The position numbers were made by a program, and so were the translations under genes. A stretch of 64,000 bases of DNA from Pyricularia pennisetigena (Eukaryota; Ascomycota; Sordariomycetes; Magnaporthales; Pyriculariaceae), in assembly GCF_004337985.1 (NCBI RefSeq), contig NC_043743.1, positions 3,022,543 to 3,086,542 on the forward strand, read 5' to 3'. Positions within the stretch are counted from its first letter, which is position 1. The number at the start of each line of letters is the position of its first letter. The notes under the pieces were generated by a model. That model did not search any database, had not been told where the DNA came from, and was given only the letters and a program-made list of their open reading frames with translations. This document shows positions 46,753 through 58,343 of the stretch, piece by piece.

Positions 46753-49166
46753 TCAACCAAGCAGTCCCGGAGAGTCGCCCATTGTGGGCACAGTCTGCAC
46801 ATCAAAAATATCATTCCTCCAGCCATCACCACTCTGCTCCCTGATCCGGTCTTTAGCCCGCGCAGCCTCCTCGTTCCACAGCTTGACCAGACTGCCCGGC
46901 GCGTACACGCCCTTGAACACACCCTTGCCGGGCTCCGTCACACCGACGCGGACGTCCAGGTCCGGATCATCCTCCGGCACCAGCCTGGCCCCGACGGCCT
47001 TGACAAACGTCCAGAGGCTGTCTGGATCCGCGACCCTCGTGGCGCGCAGCCGCTCGCGGGCAAACAGGAGCTCACGGTTGGCAGCCTGGAGTGAGTCCGA
47101 GATGGCTGTGGCAATCTGCAGCTCCAGCGTCTTCTTCATCAGGGGCAAGATGAACGGCTTCATGACCCAGGCGCCCAGCGCGAACTTGCTCTTGCGCAAC
47201 GTGTAGTCGAGCTGGTGGATAACGACCCGAACCGACCTCAGCGTGAGGATCTTTTCCAACTTCTCCTTGCCGACCTCCACCTCAATGTGGACGTCGATGC
47301 CGCGCTCGTCGAGGCTGAAGGACGCGATGCCCTCGTCCGAGAATCGCATCAGGCCAGAGTGTACTCGGAGCCAGAAGCCGACGTCCTTGGCTGCAATCGA
47401 GAGGCCGTCGAGCTTGATGGTGACGATGGACTGAACGGCAGATGCTGTGCGGTTTAGGCGGGTCTTGCGAATCTCGAGATCATTCTTCGTCTCGACACGA
47501 AGCTTGTAGGGCAAGAAGGAGGACCCGTTGACGGTCCTGCCTGGCTCGAGGATCAAGTTTTCGAGGAGGAGATCTATATCCGGCGTCGAGACTTCGAGGC
47601 GTGGGATCGGCACGTACTGTATACCTTGCACGATCATGGGAACAAAGACATTGACGCAGTCGTTGATGAGATCTGTGTTGACATAGTGGTTCTTGGGCGA
47701 AAGCAGTTTCAGGACCTTGCCTGCCGTTGTCAGGAGTCGTGACACGTCGGCATCGCGGAGAACAGACTGAACGGTCGACTGGAGCTGCGCAAGAAGCGCA
47801 TCTACGTCGTCGCGAAGGGCCGATCGGGTAGCAAGCTGTTTCGACTGGCTGCGGAGCGTCTGGAAACGCTCCTCGGCGTGTTCGAAAAAGGTCGGATCCG
47901 CGAGCAGCTCTTGCACGGCATTGCCAATCTGGCGGACCAGCTCGTCGAATTCGGGGTCGCTGCGTCCATGCTCATATACGAGCTTGAAGCGCTTTTCCAG
48001 CTCATCCCATTCCTTGGCCTCGCCAAAGGACCGGATCAGAGACCAGAAATTCCTCAGTGCTTTGTCGGTCTCTCTGTTGACGCTGACGTCTTCATCGGCA
48101 GCGCGAAGGGTGTCTTCAAAGACGTGAGAGTAGACTGTAGCGTAGCGTTTTAGGAGTAAGGAAAGCGTCGACACGGAATCCGAGTAATCTCTGCGCTGAC
48201 GGAGATTTGCCACTGTCCTACGTAGACGATTCAGCAGGGCGTCCTTCTCATCGCCCTGCAGGTGATCAACCAAACTGTGCTGTGCTTCACCAACAACTTC
48301 AGTAGCTCCATTGGCGACAGCTTTAGTCACTGATGCCACCTCGCTCTCCAGATTCTCTTTGCTGGGTTTGTCATCAGATTTGCTATCCTCTGACCCCGAC
48401 GGCTTGCCATTCGTCTCATCAAGTTCAGCCTCCTTCTTCAAGGTCTGCTGCTCCTCGGCAGAAGGTTCAATCTGCTTGGCGACGTCCTTTGACACGCTCG
48501 AAAGCTTCATTGCCGTGTCGCTAAAGACCTCTTTGCCGATGGTTCCCAGGTCGGACAGGAACATGCGAAAGTCCGAGTTGGTTAGCAGCAACGACCCCAC
48601 GGTCTTTAGGCTGCTGTACGCTTCAACATAGTTAGCCAGAATAAAAAACAGACTCGAGGAAAACAGATACCCAAGCAGCCAAAAAAAAACAAAAAAAAAA
48701 AAAAAAAACATGATTGCTCACCAGCAGCCGTGTTCGCCCGCGCCTGCGCCCTACCGGCCCGCTCGACAATGTCCTCCATGTCGACAGACATCCTCGCCTG
48801 CGAGAGGTACCAGATAAAATCCTGGATCTGGTCGTCCGCGTTCTTGTGCTGCAGCAGCTCCATGAGGTGGTTGATGGTCTGCTTGGCATAGTGCAGCACG
48901 GCACGGCCAGAGTCGCTCAGGTCGGCGTCGTCGGCCGGCGGGTTGAGCAGCTCCGAGGCTAAGAGCGTGCGGAGGTTGACTATCGCCTGGTCGTTTGACG
49001 GCATGTAGCCCTTGGACAGGGCACGCAGCATCTGGTAGGTGTGAAGTTTTTGGTGCAGGGTGGCCTGCATCGCCGTTTCGTCGTCATACTGGGGAAGAAG
49101 CGGCTGGCGCTCTGCCTCTTCCGAGGGGGCGCAGATGCCACAGCAGGTGAGGATTTGGATGTCCAT
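46753..49166 (-). CDS. HAM1-like protein (BPI/LBP-type lipid-binding superfamily)
   Basis: Two exons, 49166-48722 and 48620-46753, giving about 770 residues. The intron (48721-48621) contains long T runs, has a gctaac branch and a gaag acceptor, and joins as NTAAAYSSLKTV. The N-terminal exon has a Cys cluster (TCCGIC, residues 7-12) that could be acylated. Residues about 230-480 are helical and charged, with an acidic linker (about 205-245). The C-terminal half (about 500-720) is beta-rich, with VPIPRLEVSTPDIDLLLENLIL and FSLDERGIDVHIEVEVGKEK, which I recognise as the fungal HAM1-like C-terminal domain related to BPI/LBP lipid-binding folds. Such proteins probably act in lipid handling at membranes; direct functional evidence for this gene is absent. 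Confidence 0.78.
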
Positions 49167-50561
49167 GATTGCTGATTCAACTTTTGCCTGAGGGAAAGTT
49201 GTTTAATTCATTTCAGGCTATTCTTGTCGCTCTTTTGTTTTTGGAGATGATATCTTAGTTATGTATATCGTCGTTGCGAGCTGCCCACATGCGTCTTACC
49301 AGTGCGTGACGCGTTGATGTTCACGGGCCACTGAACGATGACGTCGTGATTTTTTTCGAAAGGCGACCTAAAACCGCACAACACATGCTAGCTCAACAAT
49401 CAAGTTTGCAGTAGGTCCGGTACCTTCCAAGCTTCCAAGGAGGTAAATACGATAAAAGATGGCTGTTAATGACCAGATTTAAAAAAAGCAAATGACGCAA
49501 GGATTGTTTTTACTCTCTGTACTATGAATTAATTTGATAATTCGTTCTATCTCTCTAGAACTAATTGTCGATGTTGGGAGGAACACAGTACGTGCAAGCT
49601 TTAGCTACTGTGATTTTTCTCCTGGGGGTGGATTCCTAACAGGGTCAGAAATAAGAAACCGATAGTGGGTCCGTCTCGATGGCAGCCGACAAGCAAATGC
49701 CGAAAAGCTTTCTCGACTCTAATAAAACACCAACCAGCGACAACTTTAATGTCTGCTTTTTTGTTAAAGAAAACACTCTGACCATAGCTCATAGGTAATC
49801 AGGATGCCGGTTAAGCCGGCTATTTCCTGTGTTTGGGACACATCTTTGAACGAGGCGTCCAAGGCCTGGTAATCTATAGAACCTTTGACTTTATAGCATA
49901 TACCGCTGCCATTGATTGCCTACCTACATATCGCGAGATCAACTGTTTCCCTGACCAAGGTGTGCGGCGCCGCGACCGAGTTGATCCAAAAAGTTGTACG
50001 TGCCGGAGGTTGCTAGGGGTGTGGGGCGGACGAGGGAGGAGATTATGGCCAAGGCGGGGTGCAGGATGTTAGCTTCTTGAGCCGAGATTTGCCAAGGAGC
50101 GAAACTGATGACAGTCAAATTGACGGATAGTGGAATATATACAATATAATAATAGTGTAGTGTAAAATTGATGTGGACATTTTCCGATTGGTTGTTATAC
50201 GCGGTTGAGCGAGCCGAGGTAATCCTTCAATTTAAAAAAAAAAAAAAAAAAAAAAAAACAGCCTTGAGCTTGCAAACAAACATTCAAACATGCATAAACG
50301 CAGGCAATGCATCACAAGTTCACAACGAAAACCGGATATACTTGCACATTCTTAACAAAAACTAAAACCTTCATGTTTCCTGTAACTCCTTTCCTACCTG
50401 ATGCCCCACTTGTATGTATATCAAAAGACGCCAGCCCATGCAGATCCAATGCTTTACCCAAAACAAAATGACCAAAACTCCACTTTATGCATCCCAGAAA
50501 CCGCTCAAAATCCTCCCCGTCCCAAAAGCTTTTCCAGCCCGCACAGTTGAAGTCCCCCAGA
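49167..50561. other. Intergenic, no supportable gene
   Basis: About 1.4 kb. Left end is the promoter of the HAM1-like gene. There is a pure A tract at 50234-50257. Frames are short and unrecognised. Confidence 0.6.
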
Positions 50562-51223
50562 TCAAGCAGCCACGAGACGCTGCGCGAGAGCCCTGCGCTC
50601 AACAAGGGAGCGTCGCACCTTTTTCGAGGGCTTCTTGGACCGCGTGCGGTCGGCAACCGGGGACTCACTCCCAGACCTGGTTCCCGTGCTGGTCCCTGTG
50701 ATGAAGGAACCGGTGCTCCCGCGAGCAACGGGGTACACCCGGGGCTTCTCACCTGTGGCCGCCTCGACTCGGTTGCTGATCCTCGACGTCCCCGACGACA
50801 GGCCGCCCTCCTTGGGCTGCTCCGAGATGGATAGTCTCCGAACGGATGAGGCGTCCTGGCGGCTCGTGCTCGGGGTGTTGACGTACTCGAGCTTGTTACG
50901 CGGCTTCTCGTCCCTCGTCTTCCCAGACTGGGTCGGGACGTTTTTGAGCAGCGGATCGCGGTTACCGCCCGGTCCGACCGTGAAGGGCCCACGTTCTGCG
51001 GGTTATCCCGCTGGTTGTCGAGTAGGTGTTGTCGGTGCTGCGGCATGTCTGTATCGTAGATCTCGTTCAGCTTGGCCGGCCCACCGTTCGAAGGTACTTG
51101 GAGAGAATGCCCCGATGTTCCGACGGGCGGCGTCGTGACTTTGGGCAGGTTTGGGTTGGGGGGCGCTGCGAGGACAGCCGGGCAGGCCATGGCCATGGCG
51201 ATGAGGTAGGTGGCGAAATACAT
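50562..51223 (-). CDS. Small secreted basic protein, reading frame interrupted
   Basis: The ATG at 51223 opens a clear signal peptide (MYFATYLIAMAMACPAVLAA) and a Pro/Gly-rich start with protein-like sequence down to about 50990. Beyond that the same frame stays open to 50312 but turns into Arg/Ser/Pro-rich nonsense, while another frame, closed upstream by TAA at about 51010, becomes protein-like (GPFTVGPGGNRD onward) and ends at a TGA at 50562. The switch falls in a GTGGGCCC run; a single missing G would explain it and give about 220 residues. The alternative is an 89-bp intron with a weak donor (gtgggc) and a cgcag acceptor. So this is a real secreted-protein gene that either has a frameshift mutation, a sequencing error, or an unusual intron. 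The C-terminal part is Ser/Lys/Arg-rich. No family recognised. Confidence 0.55.
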
Positions 51224-52782
51224 GTTTTTGAGATTGTAGGAGAGATTTGATGACGGGCTTTGGAGTGTATTTGTAGGAGACTTGGGAAGGAGACTTGGGA
51301 AGTTGGTTGTGTTGGAAAGAAGATAGGCTGGATGATACTGATTGATGATGGATAGAAGAACTAAAGACATGCCATCGCCTTGGTTGCCATCGTTTTTATA
51401 TCTGGGCTTGAAGGATTCGAAGCCATTCTCGACATCTGTTGTAGCCTTTCCACAGTCAGCCGAAGTTGGTGCCCAAGGCTCTGTGTTGAGATGGTTACTG
51501 TTGTCGACATGGTGGCTATGAAGCCTCGGAGCCAACAATAGCATCATGAACCCGCACTAAGAACCGGGAATGTAGTAAAGGGGAATCCTGTGCAGCGCCA
51601 CGGGCCCGTAGGCATCCCTACACAGCCCAAGTACACCTACCTGTCTTATGCATCAAGGCACTATCAAGTGTTCCTCAGGGGTCAACCCTGGGCTACTATC
51701 AAAGCCAATGGGCGTGCCTCGCTTGTTGGAATAGCCATTGTGATTGGATAGCCCCGATGCCCACCGTATCCTTGATTGCCATTCGTCAGTAAAAGGTTTC
51801 CAAGTGAGCTTTGATAATTCTATTTTTGTTAATGGCAGTTTCAGGGCTTACCATGGCAGCCATTGGTGGGATTCGTCGCTGATAGCCAAGGGGGCACGAG
51901 CAGGTAAGTACTTCTGCCGTCGAATAACAGGTGGCCTTGCTTTGTTGACGAAGCCCGAAAAGAGGAAAGCGCGTAAGCTATTCTATATCAGACCCATCTG
52001 TAAAGGTTTCTGGTGCGCGGGTTTGTCAGCTCTTTTGCAAAAACCAGGCAGACACAATACAGCTTCGTTGACAGGGTTGGAAGAAAGTGGTGGCGGCGGT
52101 GGTAGTAGTAGCCCTCCAAGCCCTCCCGCAAAAGCCATTAACCGCTTTGGATATGGCTTTGTGCCACGATGGGACCTTCTGTGTTACTATGCGTGTGGGG
52201 CTTTGCTCTGGTGCAAAGTAAAAACTAACCAGGAACAGAGAGGATGCCTAGCATGGGATGCGTGATCTTTTTCTCTGGACGCGGGCGCAGCAGGGATCTC
52301 GATCCATGCTTGACACACCTTATTGAGTCTCAAAGGTAGCTTATAAACAGGGCCAGTCGAGGATCTCGATCCAGGCTTGGCACACCTTTCTGAGCCTAAA
52401 GCTAAGCTTATCAATAGAGAAAGTTCCAGGCATGGGTCAAACCCATGCAACCAATTACAACGAGCAGACAATGAAAACAAAGGATGCACACAAATGTCTG
52501 CACCACAAATGGTCATGCGGCACAGCACGCCAAATCCTGCCTCAGACAACGGCGGCGTCTACCATGTATGCCCTGGTCCAAACAGAAGTGCTGGGTTGCT
52601 CGTGTCTCGACCTAGCTGACCTGCTCTAAAGCCCCAGAACAACAAGCCCGCCAAATTGCTTGGTCAGCAGCCTCCTGTTCCATCACCTTCACCACCCACT
52701 CACTTACCCTTCACATCCAAACAATCATTTGAAATGCAGATTATCCCTGCAGATCCCATAAACACTAGGTAAACTGCGGGCC
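51224..52782. other. Intergenic with diverged tandem duplication
   Basis: About 1.6 kb between divergent genes. It contains a two-copy, 67-bp period repeat at 52294-52420 (listed separately). The plus-strand frame at 51744-52265 (173 codons) has no motif and is not called. Confidence 0.55.
52294..52420. repeat. Two-copy diverged tandem repeat, 67-bp period
   Basis: ggatctcgatcc begins at 52294 and again at 52361; both copies continue through c(a/t)gcttg(a/g)cacacctt(t), a gag-ct(c/a)aa segment and agcttat. Differences include several A/G and C/T transitions. Confidence 0.75.
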
Positions 52783-54435
52783 ATGGCCGAATCACCCGAG
52801 CCGCGGCCGCCCAGCGATCCGGAACGACAATCCGCCGTGGATTTCTTCCTACGCCATGTCGACAACTCACCAAACATCTCCCACGCCCGCTGCCTCCAAA
52901 AGGTTAAGCAGTACGCCCTCGCCACCGCAACAGGCCTCGCCCTGACCGGAAACACCACCGCAGCTACGCGGCTGGTTGAGCTGCTACGCGAACACGGCCT
53001 GGACCCCCTCCAGGACCTGGCCGACAGCGTCTTCCTCGTGCCGGCCATGTACTTTGCCTGGGAGGCGACCGCGTCCTGGCCGGATTGGGCTCCCACCAGT
53101 GAGCGCACCGAGCAGGCTCTCGCCACGGTCGAGACCGCCGCCAGACAGACCTGGCTGGAGCGGTTTTCGGAACCTTACGGCGTCGACGAGGATACGGTCC
53201 GCAAGGCGCTCCAAATGGCTGACGACAGCATCAACAATGCCTTTCCCGACGTTCCCGTCGCGGACAGGATCCGACTGGCGGCCAGGTGGTTTGACGAAGG
53301 CCAGTACGGCTTTGCGTCCAACCCCATGGGGCCTTTCTCGTCGCGGTACATCACGATGCAGTCGTGGTGGCGGCTGAGTACTTATCCGTATCCGTGGCAG
53401 CAGCTGTTCCGATCTGCGGGGCTCGTTATTGCTCTTGATGTGCAGTTGAAGCTGGGTAGATATGACGACGCCATGGAGACGCTGCGGCAGATTTGTGCCC
53501 GAATCACGTTTACAGAACAGGCATTTATGCTGGCCTGCTCAAGGGCTGCGTGGAAGAGTAAGCTGTTCACTGCAGGAGATGGTGGTGATGGCCGCTCGAC
53601 ATTCATGGGCGTGCTCGATATCGATCCGACCGATTTACAGGCCGGCGGTTTACGGGCTGTTGAAATGCTCGAAGAACGACTATGCAGCGGCCCCAAGCGG
53701 CCCTTTAGAAACAAAAACATCAAAGAGCTCACACGCATCCTCAGCGCAAACACTTTTGAGAACTGCGCCTACGACGAGCTGGAGATTTACGGCCCTCCCT
53801 TGGAGCGGCCAGAGCACGCGGACGCTCTGCTTCACAGCCCATGCTCTGAAGAAGACGCCATCGCGCTGGAACGCCGGCTGGGGACGGACCTACCCCCGGA
53901 TTACCGGGAGTTCCTCTCCGCAAGCGACGGCATGGACCCCTTCTGGGACGGCGGCTTCCTCCTGCGGCTACTCGCCCCGGCGGCCGAGGTATGCACAGTC
54001 CACCTCGACTTTTTCGACCGGGACATAATGCAGCTGCCCCTGCTGCGCGACCAGCGCACCCCCATCGACTGGCCGCCCATGCCCGAACGCGCCGTCTCGC
54101 TGTCGGGGCCGGAGGCGGGCGGGGACGGCGGGGATCTGTGGCTGATAGACCGCGAGACGACGGCTCGGTGCAAGGAGGCCTTCTTCGCCGCCCTCGACGC
54201 GAGCTCGGCCGAGGAGAAGAGCGTTCTGCAGAGGGCCGTGGAAGACGTGTACGGGAGCATGCAGCGGTTTCGGGACCTCGACCGTGCCGTCGTGGGCTGG
54301 ACGAGCTGGGGCCACGAGTTTGAGGCTTTCGATGGCGTTAGGGGAGTGCTCGAGGTCATGGCCGAGCGGAGCCTGCACAGGCTGAGGCCGTGGGATGACT
54401 GTTTCCGGCCGGGGCATCGAAAAGTGCTTCTTTGA
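52783..54435 (+). CDS. SUKH (SMI1/KNR4) domain protein
   Basis: Single exon of 550 residues. The N-terminal ~340 residues are helical and without a named domain; they contain paired-helix stretches (for example AALATATGLALTGNT-like and DRIRLAARWFDEGQ) that resemble TPR-like repeats. Residues about 355-480 are a SUKH domain: SEEDAIALERRLGTDLPPDYREFLSASDGMD is the classic N-terminal helix and turn, followed by the WDGGFLLRLL and LWLIDRE strands. In yeast, Knr4/Smi1 is a disordered scaffold linking cell-wall synthesis to Slt2 signalling; in bacteria SUKH proteins are immunity proteins. The architecture here (helical N-terminus plus SUKH) differs from Knr4, so it is a separate subfamily and its role is unknown. 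Confidence 0.83.
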   Translation: MAESPEPRPPSDPERQSAVDFFLRHVDNSPNISHARCLQKVKQYALATATGLALTGNTTAATRLVELLREHGLDPLQDLADSVFLVPAMYFAWEATASWPDWAPTSERTEQALATVETAARQTWLERFSEPYGVDEDTVRKALQMADDSINNAFPDVPVADRIRLAARWFDEGQYGFASNPMGPFSSRYITMQSWWRLSTYPYPWQQLFRSAGLVIALDVQLKLGRYDDAMETLRQICARITFTEQAFMLACSRAAWKSKLFTAGDGGDGRSTFMGVLDIDPTDLQAGGLRAVEMLEERLCSGPKRPFRNKNIKELTRILSANTFENCAYDELEIYGPPLERPEHADALLHSPCSEEDAIALERRLGTDLPPDYREFLSASDGMDPFWDGGFLLRLLAPAAEVCTVHLDFFDRDIMQLPLLRDQRTPIDWPPMPERAVSLSGPEAGGDGGDLWLIDRETTARCKEAFFAALDASSAEEKSVLQRAVEDVYGSMQRFRDLDRAVVGWTSWGHEFEAFDGVRGVLEVMAERSLHRLRPWDDCFRPGHRKVLL

Positions 54436-55027
54436 TCGTTTGTGGGCTCTGGGGAAGGAGGAAAAGACGGAAGGGGACATGTGAAGGCACATCAAAAAAG
54501 ACGAGCGTGTTCGCAATGACGTTGTGAACACCCCTGAGTCCGCAGCAAATTCTGCGCCAAGCAGCGCGTTTGTTAAACAAAAATCATGTACAACTTTGCC
54601 TTTCGATATTCAATCCGTATCCCTCTTCGCTTGTACTCAGATAGGAAGATGCAAGAAGAGTGATGGTAAAAAGCAACAAGTCGCGATGAAGGACGATAAA
54701 AGAAGGGCACTGTTCTTGAACAAGAGGAGAACTCTCAGGGGCATGTGGCTCGGTCAATTGATTGTACACAGCGGCTAAAGGACTTTGCAGGTTGGGCGTC
54801 TTCAATCCTGACATCAAAGCTGCATTTGTGAGGTCAAGAGCAGCACTGACGTCTCCCACATGGACCTGCCGCCAAATCAACTTTCTACTCTTTTCTTAAG
54901 GCTCTACAGTAGAGTTTTCTTGACTGATCTAAAGCCTAAATCACGGCAACTTATTAGACGGAGAGAGTGCATATGTTGGAAAAACAACCGAACTTGTTCG
55001 TCTGAGACTCTGAGGGCTCATGAGCGT
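54436..55027. other. Intergenic
   Basis: About 0.6 kb, no gene seen; frames are short and overlap. Confidence 0.6.
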
Positions 55028-56023
55028 AGGGATATTATCTCCGTTGGATACCTTCAGAGTTGAAATCAGCGCCAGGCCTTCTCGCAAACTTCCTCACATC
55101 GCTCAATGTTCTAAAGCCAGTCCACGACCTTGGCGGCGACAATGACAATGATTCCAGCGACGAATACGACTTGTTTTCCCTGCAACAGATAGAAGCAGAG
55201 AAACTCAAACGACCTTTCGACGAGATTCTTTCAACACTTGCGCCAAGCCCTCCGAGTCCTCCTTTCACACTTGACAACTGGCTGAACCCTGAGTGGTTCT
55301 TTTTGATTGCCACTGCCGATGGTGATGGTGTTTCAATAAGGCCAAGGAGAGAGAGAGGAAAAGCATCCTTACTTACCTGACGGGGTAGTAGCAAGACATT
55401 TGTCAAGCCTCGACTTGGCCAAATGGGTACCAAAATGTTATTCACCGCGCGAGATCCAGATAATTACAAGGACAAAACCTGGCAACAATTCGCTTTTATC
55501 CACTCCATCCAAGCTACTCGCCGACAACGTTGTTTGCCATTTCAAAGCCTTTATGCGTGGCCCCAAAGCAGCTTTCGAAGAGCTCAATAGATATCGCAAA
55601 ATAACCATTGGGTTAGCGGCCGGCGGAATCCCATCCGACTTGCGCATTTGTCGACTTCACGGCTTGGTATGCGATAACTCTGGGAAACACGTACGCATTG
55701 TCGGAATGCTACTAGTGTATATTGAGCCCAAGATCACTCCCGCACCCAGCGCACTGCAGAATGTGGCTAGGTCAGTCAACAAGGAGATTCGACGACGTTG
55801 GTCCCAAGAGCTGGAATCGACCATTCTCTGTCTTCACAGAGCTGGAATAGAGTGGGGGGATGCGAAACCAGATAATGTTCTGGTTGATGGTAATGACAAT
55901 ATATGGCTGATTGATTTTGGGGGCACCTAGACTCCCACATGGATCAGTCCCGAGAACTGTGAGTCGATGGATGGTGATCTTGAGGGCTTGTTGAACATCC
56001 AGCGCTGGCTTGGCACCATGTAA
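55028..56023 (+). pseudogene. Broken protein kinase-like gene
   Basis: The 3' part reads LHRAGIEWGDAKPDNVLV then WLIDFGGT: a kinase catalytic loop (H-x-G, GDAKPDN replacing HRDLKxxN) followed by the DFG motif. Immediately after DFGGT comes an in-frame TAG (55928-55930), and the same frame then continues protein-like (TPTWISPENCE, DLEGLLNIQRWL) to TAA at 56021-56023, the sequence expected after DFG in this kinase-like group. Upstream, a second lesion lies at about 55340-55375: frame 1 (DNWLNPEWFFLIATADGDG) stops at 55378, while the next frame carries on as YLPDGVVARHLSSLD, consistent with one extra base in a GA-rich run. No in-frame ATG precedes the first segment. Two lesions plus a missing start make this a pseudogene of a fungal kinase-like protein. 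Confidence 0.75.
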
Positions 56024-57384
56024 TTGAGCAGACTCCAAAATACTTTCTTAGCCGATGTGCGTTTTAAACCGAACGTATCCTGGAGGGTCTGGACTTTTAG
56101 GCGTCCTATCTATTCGCAGACCGCATATCGGGTACCCGACCAGTACTTGGCTGCACTGATTTAATTATAGCCCTGATATTCCTGGTCGACAACAGTCGTC
56201 CAGGGGTTCTTGCACGGGAGAAGTCTATTCGTATTTATATGTCGACGGTTGGCCCGGGCAGCTTCCGGGCAGTCTTTGACTCTTTGGGCTTGTCAGGATC
56301 CATAACACTAGGACCCTTGTTGTGACCACATTCAAACTTGGTGGTAACCTTTTGGCACATTTTTAGGACAAAAATGGTTGAAATATCTTAGGTGGTGAAG
56401 GAATGGAGGTGAGTGAACTTGACACTAATTACACAGATCAAACTAAGGGGATCTCGGGATCTTGTATGAATTTGCGACTTGGGCACAGTTCAGAAATCAA
56501 ACTTAGCAATACCTACCTGAAATGCCTGAATGAATGTTGCGGCTGAAGCCGAGAGCCAAACATGGCCAAAACAACGCACCACCACAGCACACTTTGCCAG
56601 GAAAAGATGAATTGTGTCCAATCAACTTTGAAAGTTGAACCAAGAGGAAGACTGTGTGATGTGACTGCTTGGTTGGCAAACCACGGGTCCAACCATGATT
56701 CCAAGACACAGGAGGCCTTATCATATCAAGTCAGGCGCCCGGAAAGACTGCGTTTTTGGGTTGTACTGCTCCCCGGGGTTGAGTTAACAATACAATTTTC
56801 AAAGTCGAGCAAATAAAATTCGCCACATGTTTGAGATGAGTGCATTTGTACGATTCTGACTCTACCATTCTGTTCCTCGGTTCGAGTCTTCGAGATTGGG
56901 AAACCCCCTGGCCGAGTCCCCGCTCTGTGCAATGTACTGTGAAAAATTCACTCGCCGACATCCCGCCAAGAGATCTCCAAGCATCCTGTGAGGTGGCCGA
57001 CCTTTTTGTTTTTGGTTCCTTGACACGCCGGAGCAGAACACGCAAGGCTGCCGCGCACGAGCGCTCCTGTTCCAGATCTTGACTCTCTGGTCAGCTCTGA
57101 TTTGATTGTCAGAGCCCTGCCCGAAATGTGGCGAGAAATCATTGAGGAGTCAGGCCCGGTGGAAGCACCCTCGCCTGACCAGATCAGGTACCGATTATAA
57201 GGCCGTCACTTGGCATTTCTTATATGTGACAGCCAGTAAGCAGAGGCTTGGCTGAGAGCATGAGAACGGAAACTTCCGTTTCTGGACGCGCGCCGTTATC
57301 AGATGTAGACAATGATAATTAAAATGAGCAAGTTTGGTCTTGAGGTTGTGGCATACTGGTAGTATTTGTGTTTTAGCTCAGTTA

Positions 57385-57641
57385 AGAGTCAGATTAAATA
57401 GCGGTTACTTTTGGCTATCCAGTGGTCATTTTGGACCCACCAAAGTACCAATATTAAACATATACATTCCGCTACCTATTTTCCACCACTACCACCGCTA
57501 TGCTCATTACCAGATATTCAAAATTATTCATTAAAAACATGGTAATGGTGGTGTTGGTGCCAGTGCAGCCCTCTATTGTGGGAGATTAAAAGAGGGGTAA
57601 GGTGACTGCTGGATAGCCAAAAGTAACTGTTATTTGACTCT
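57385..57641. mobile_element. MITE-like foldback element, ~257 bp
   Basis: The left end (from 57385) and the reverse complement of the right end (ending 57641) share agagtca, then a spacer, then the identical 19-bp core gttacttttggctatccag, then (t/c)(g/a)gtca: about 45 bp of imperfect terminal inverted repeat. The interior is also partly self-complementary (ccaccactaccaccg against ggtggtgttggtg). There is no coding capacity. Single related ends occur at 58344-58388 and 61471-61506, showing a dispersed family. I could not identify a clear target-site duplication, so the superfamily is unknown. Confidence 0.55.
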
Positions 57642-58343
57642 GTCCTGTTTTAATGCACCTGATCTCGATTGTATGTAAAACATTCAAATTTATTGTGCCT
57701 CATAATACATTAAAAGCTAGGCATATATGTTCACTAAATACGAACATCAAATCAAGCTCACTTATAGCCAGCTGCTTGTGTGCGGCCATGCCGAGATGCC
57801 TTTTTTGGTCAATGCCTATTCCAAAGTCCCGGTCCCTGCCATCCAAGATTCGGCCATCTCCAGGCCAAAGCGCTTTTCTGTGTGTCTATCTGCGGTGCAA
57901 AAGACGTAGTAAAACTTTCCATCCACGCCAAATGACCGAATTCACGGCCACGGGCAAAGACACTCCAATATTTTTTTCACAATATGAATTGTTCGTTGGG
58001 TTTGGGTACTACTCTTGGAATCACTCGAGTAGTTGCACTAAAGCGGTTTCATCCCCCGGAGTATAGCTGGCGAACCCGGGGCCAATCTCTGGGTCTTCAT
58101 ACGCAGATGTGGAAGAGTAACTATTCAACGCCCCAGATGTGTCCGCGGGTGGTTAGTGTTCAACTTGACCAAGTCGTTGAAGAGAGCTGTTTTCCAAACA
58201 ACCCGGCAACGAAAACGTCGTTCCACGGAATTTTCGTCGTCGGTTTAGCGGCATTTCCTTTTTTTCCGGGATTTCAAATAAAACGTGCCAATGGTAAAAT
58301 CAGCGTTGAAAGTACCGAGTGCGGGCTTCCGTCGTGTGGGCTT

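Noticed and set aside
50312..50990. C-terminal part of the long minus-strand frame 50312-51547
   Set aside because: Arg/Ser/Pro-rich translation typical of the wrong frame; another frame of the same strand over 50562-50990 is far more protein-like.
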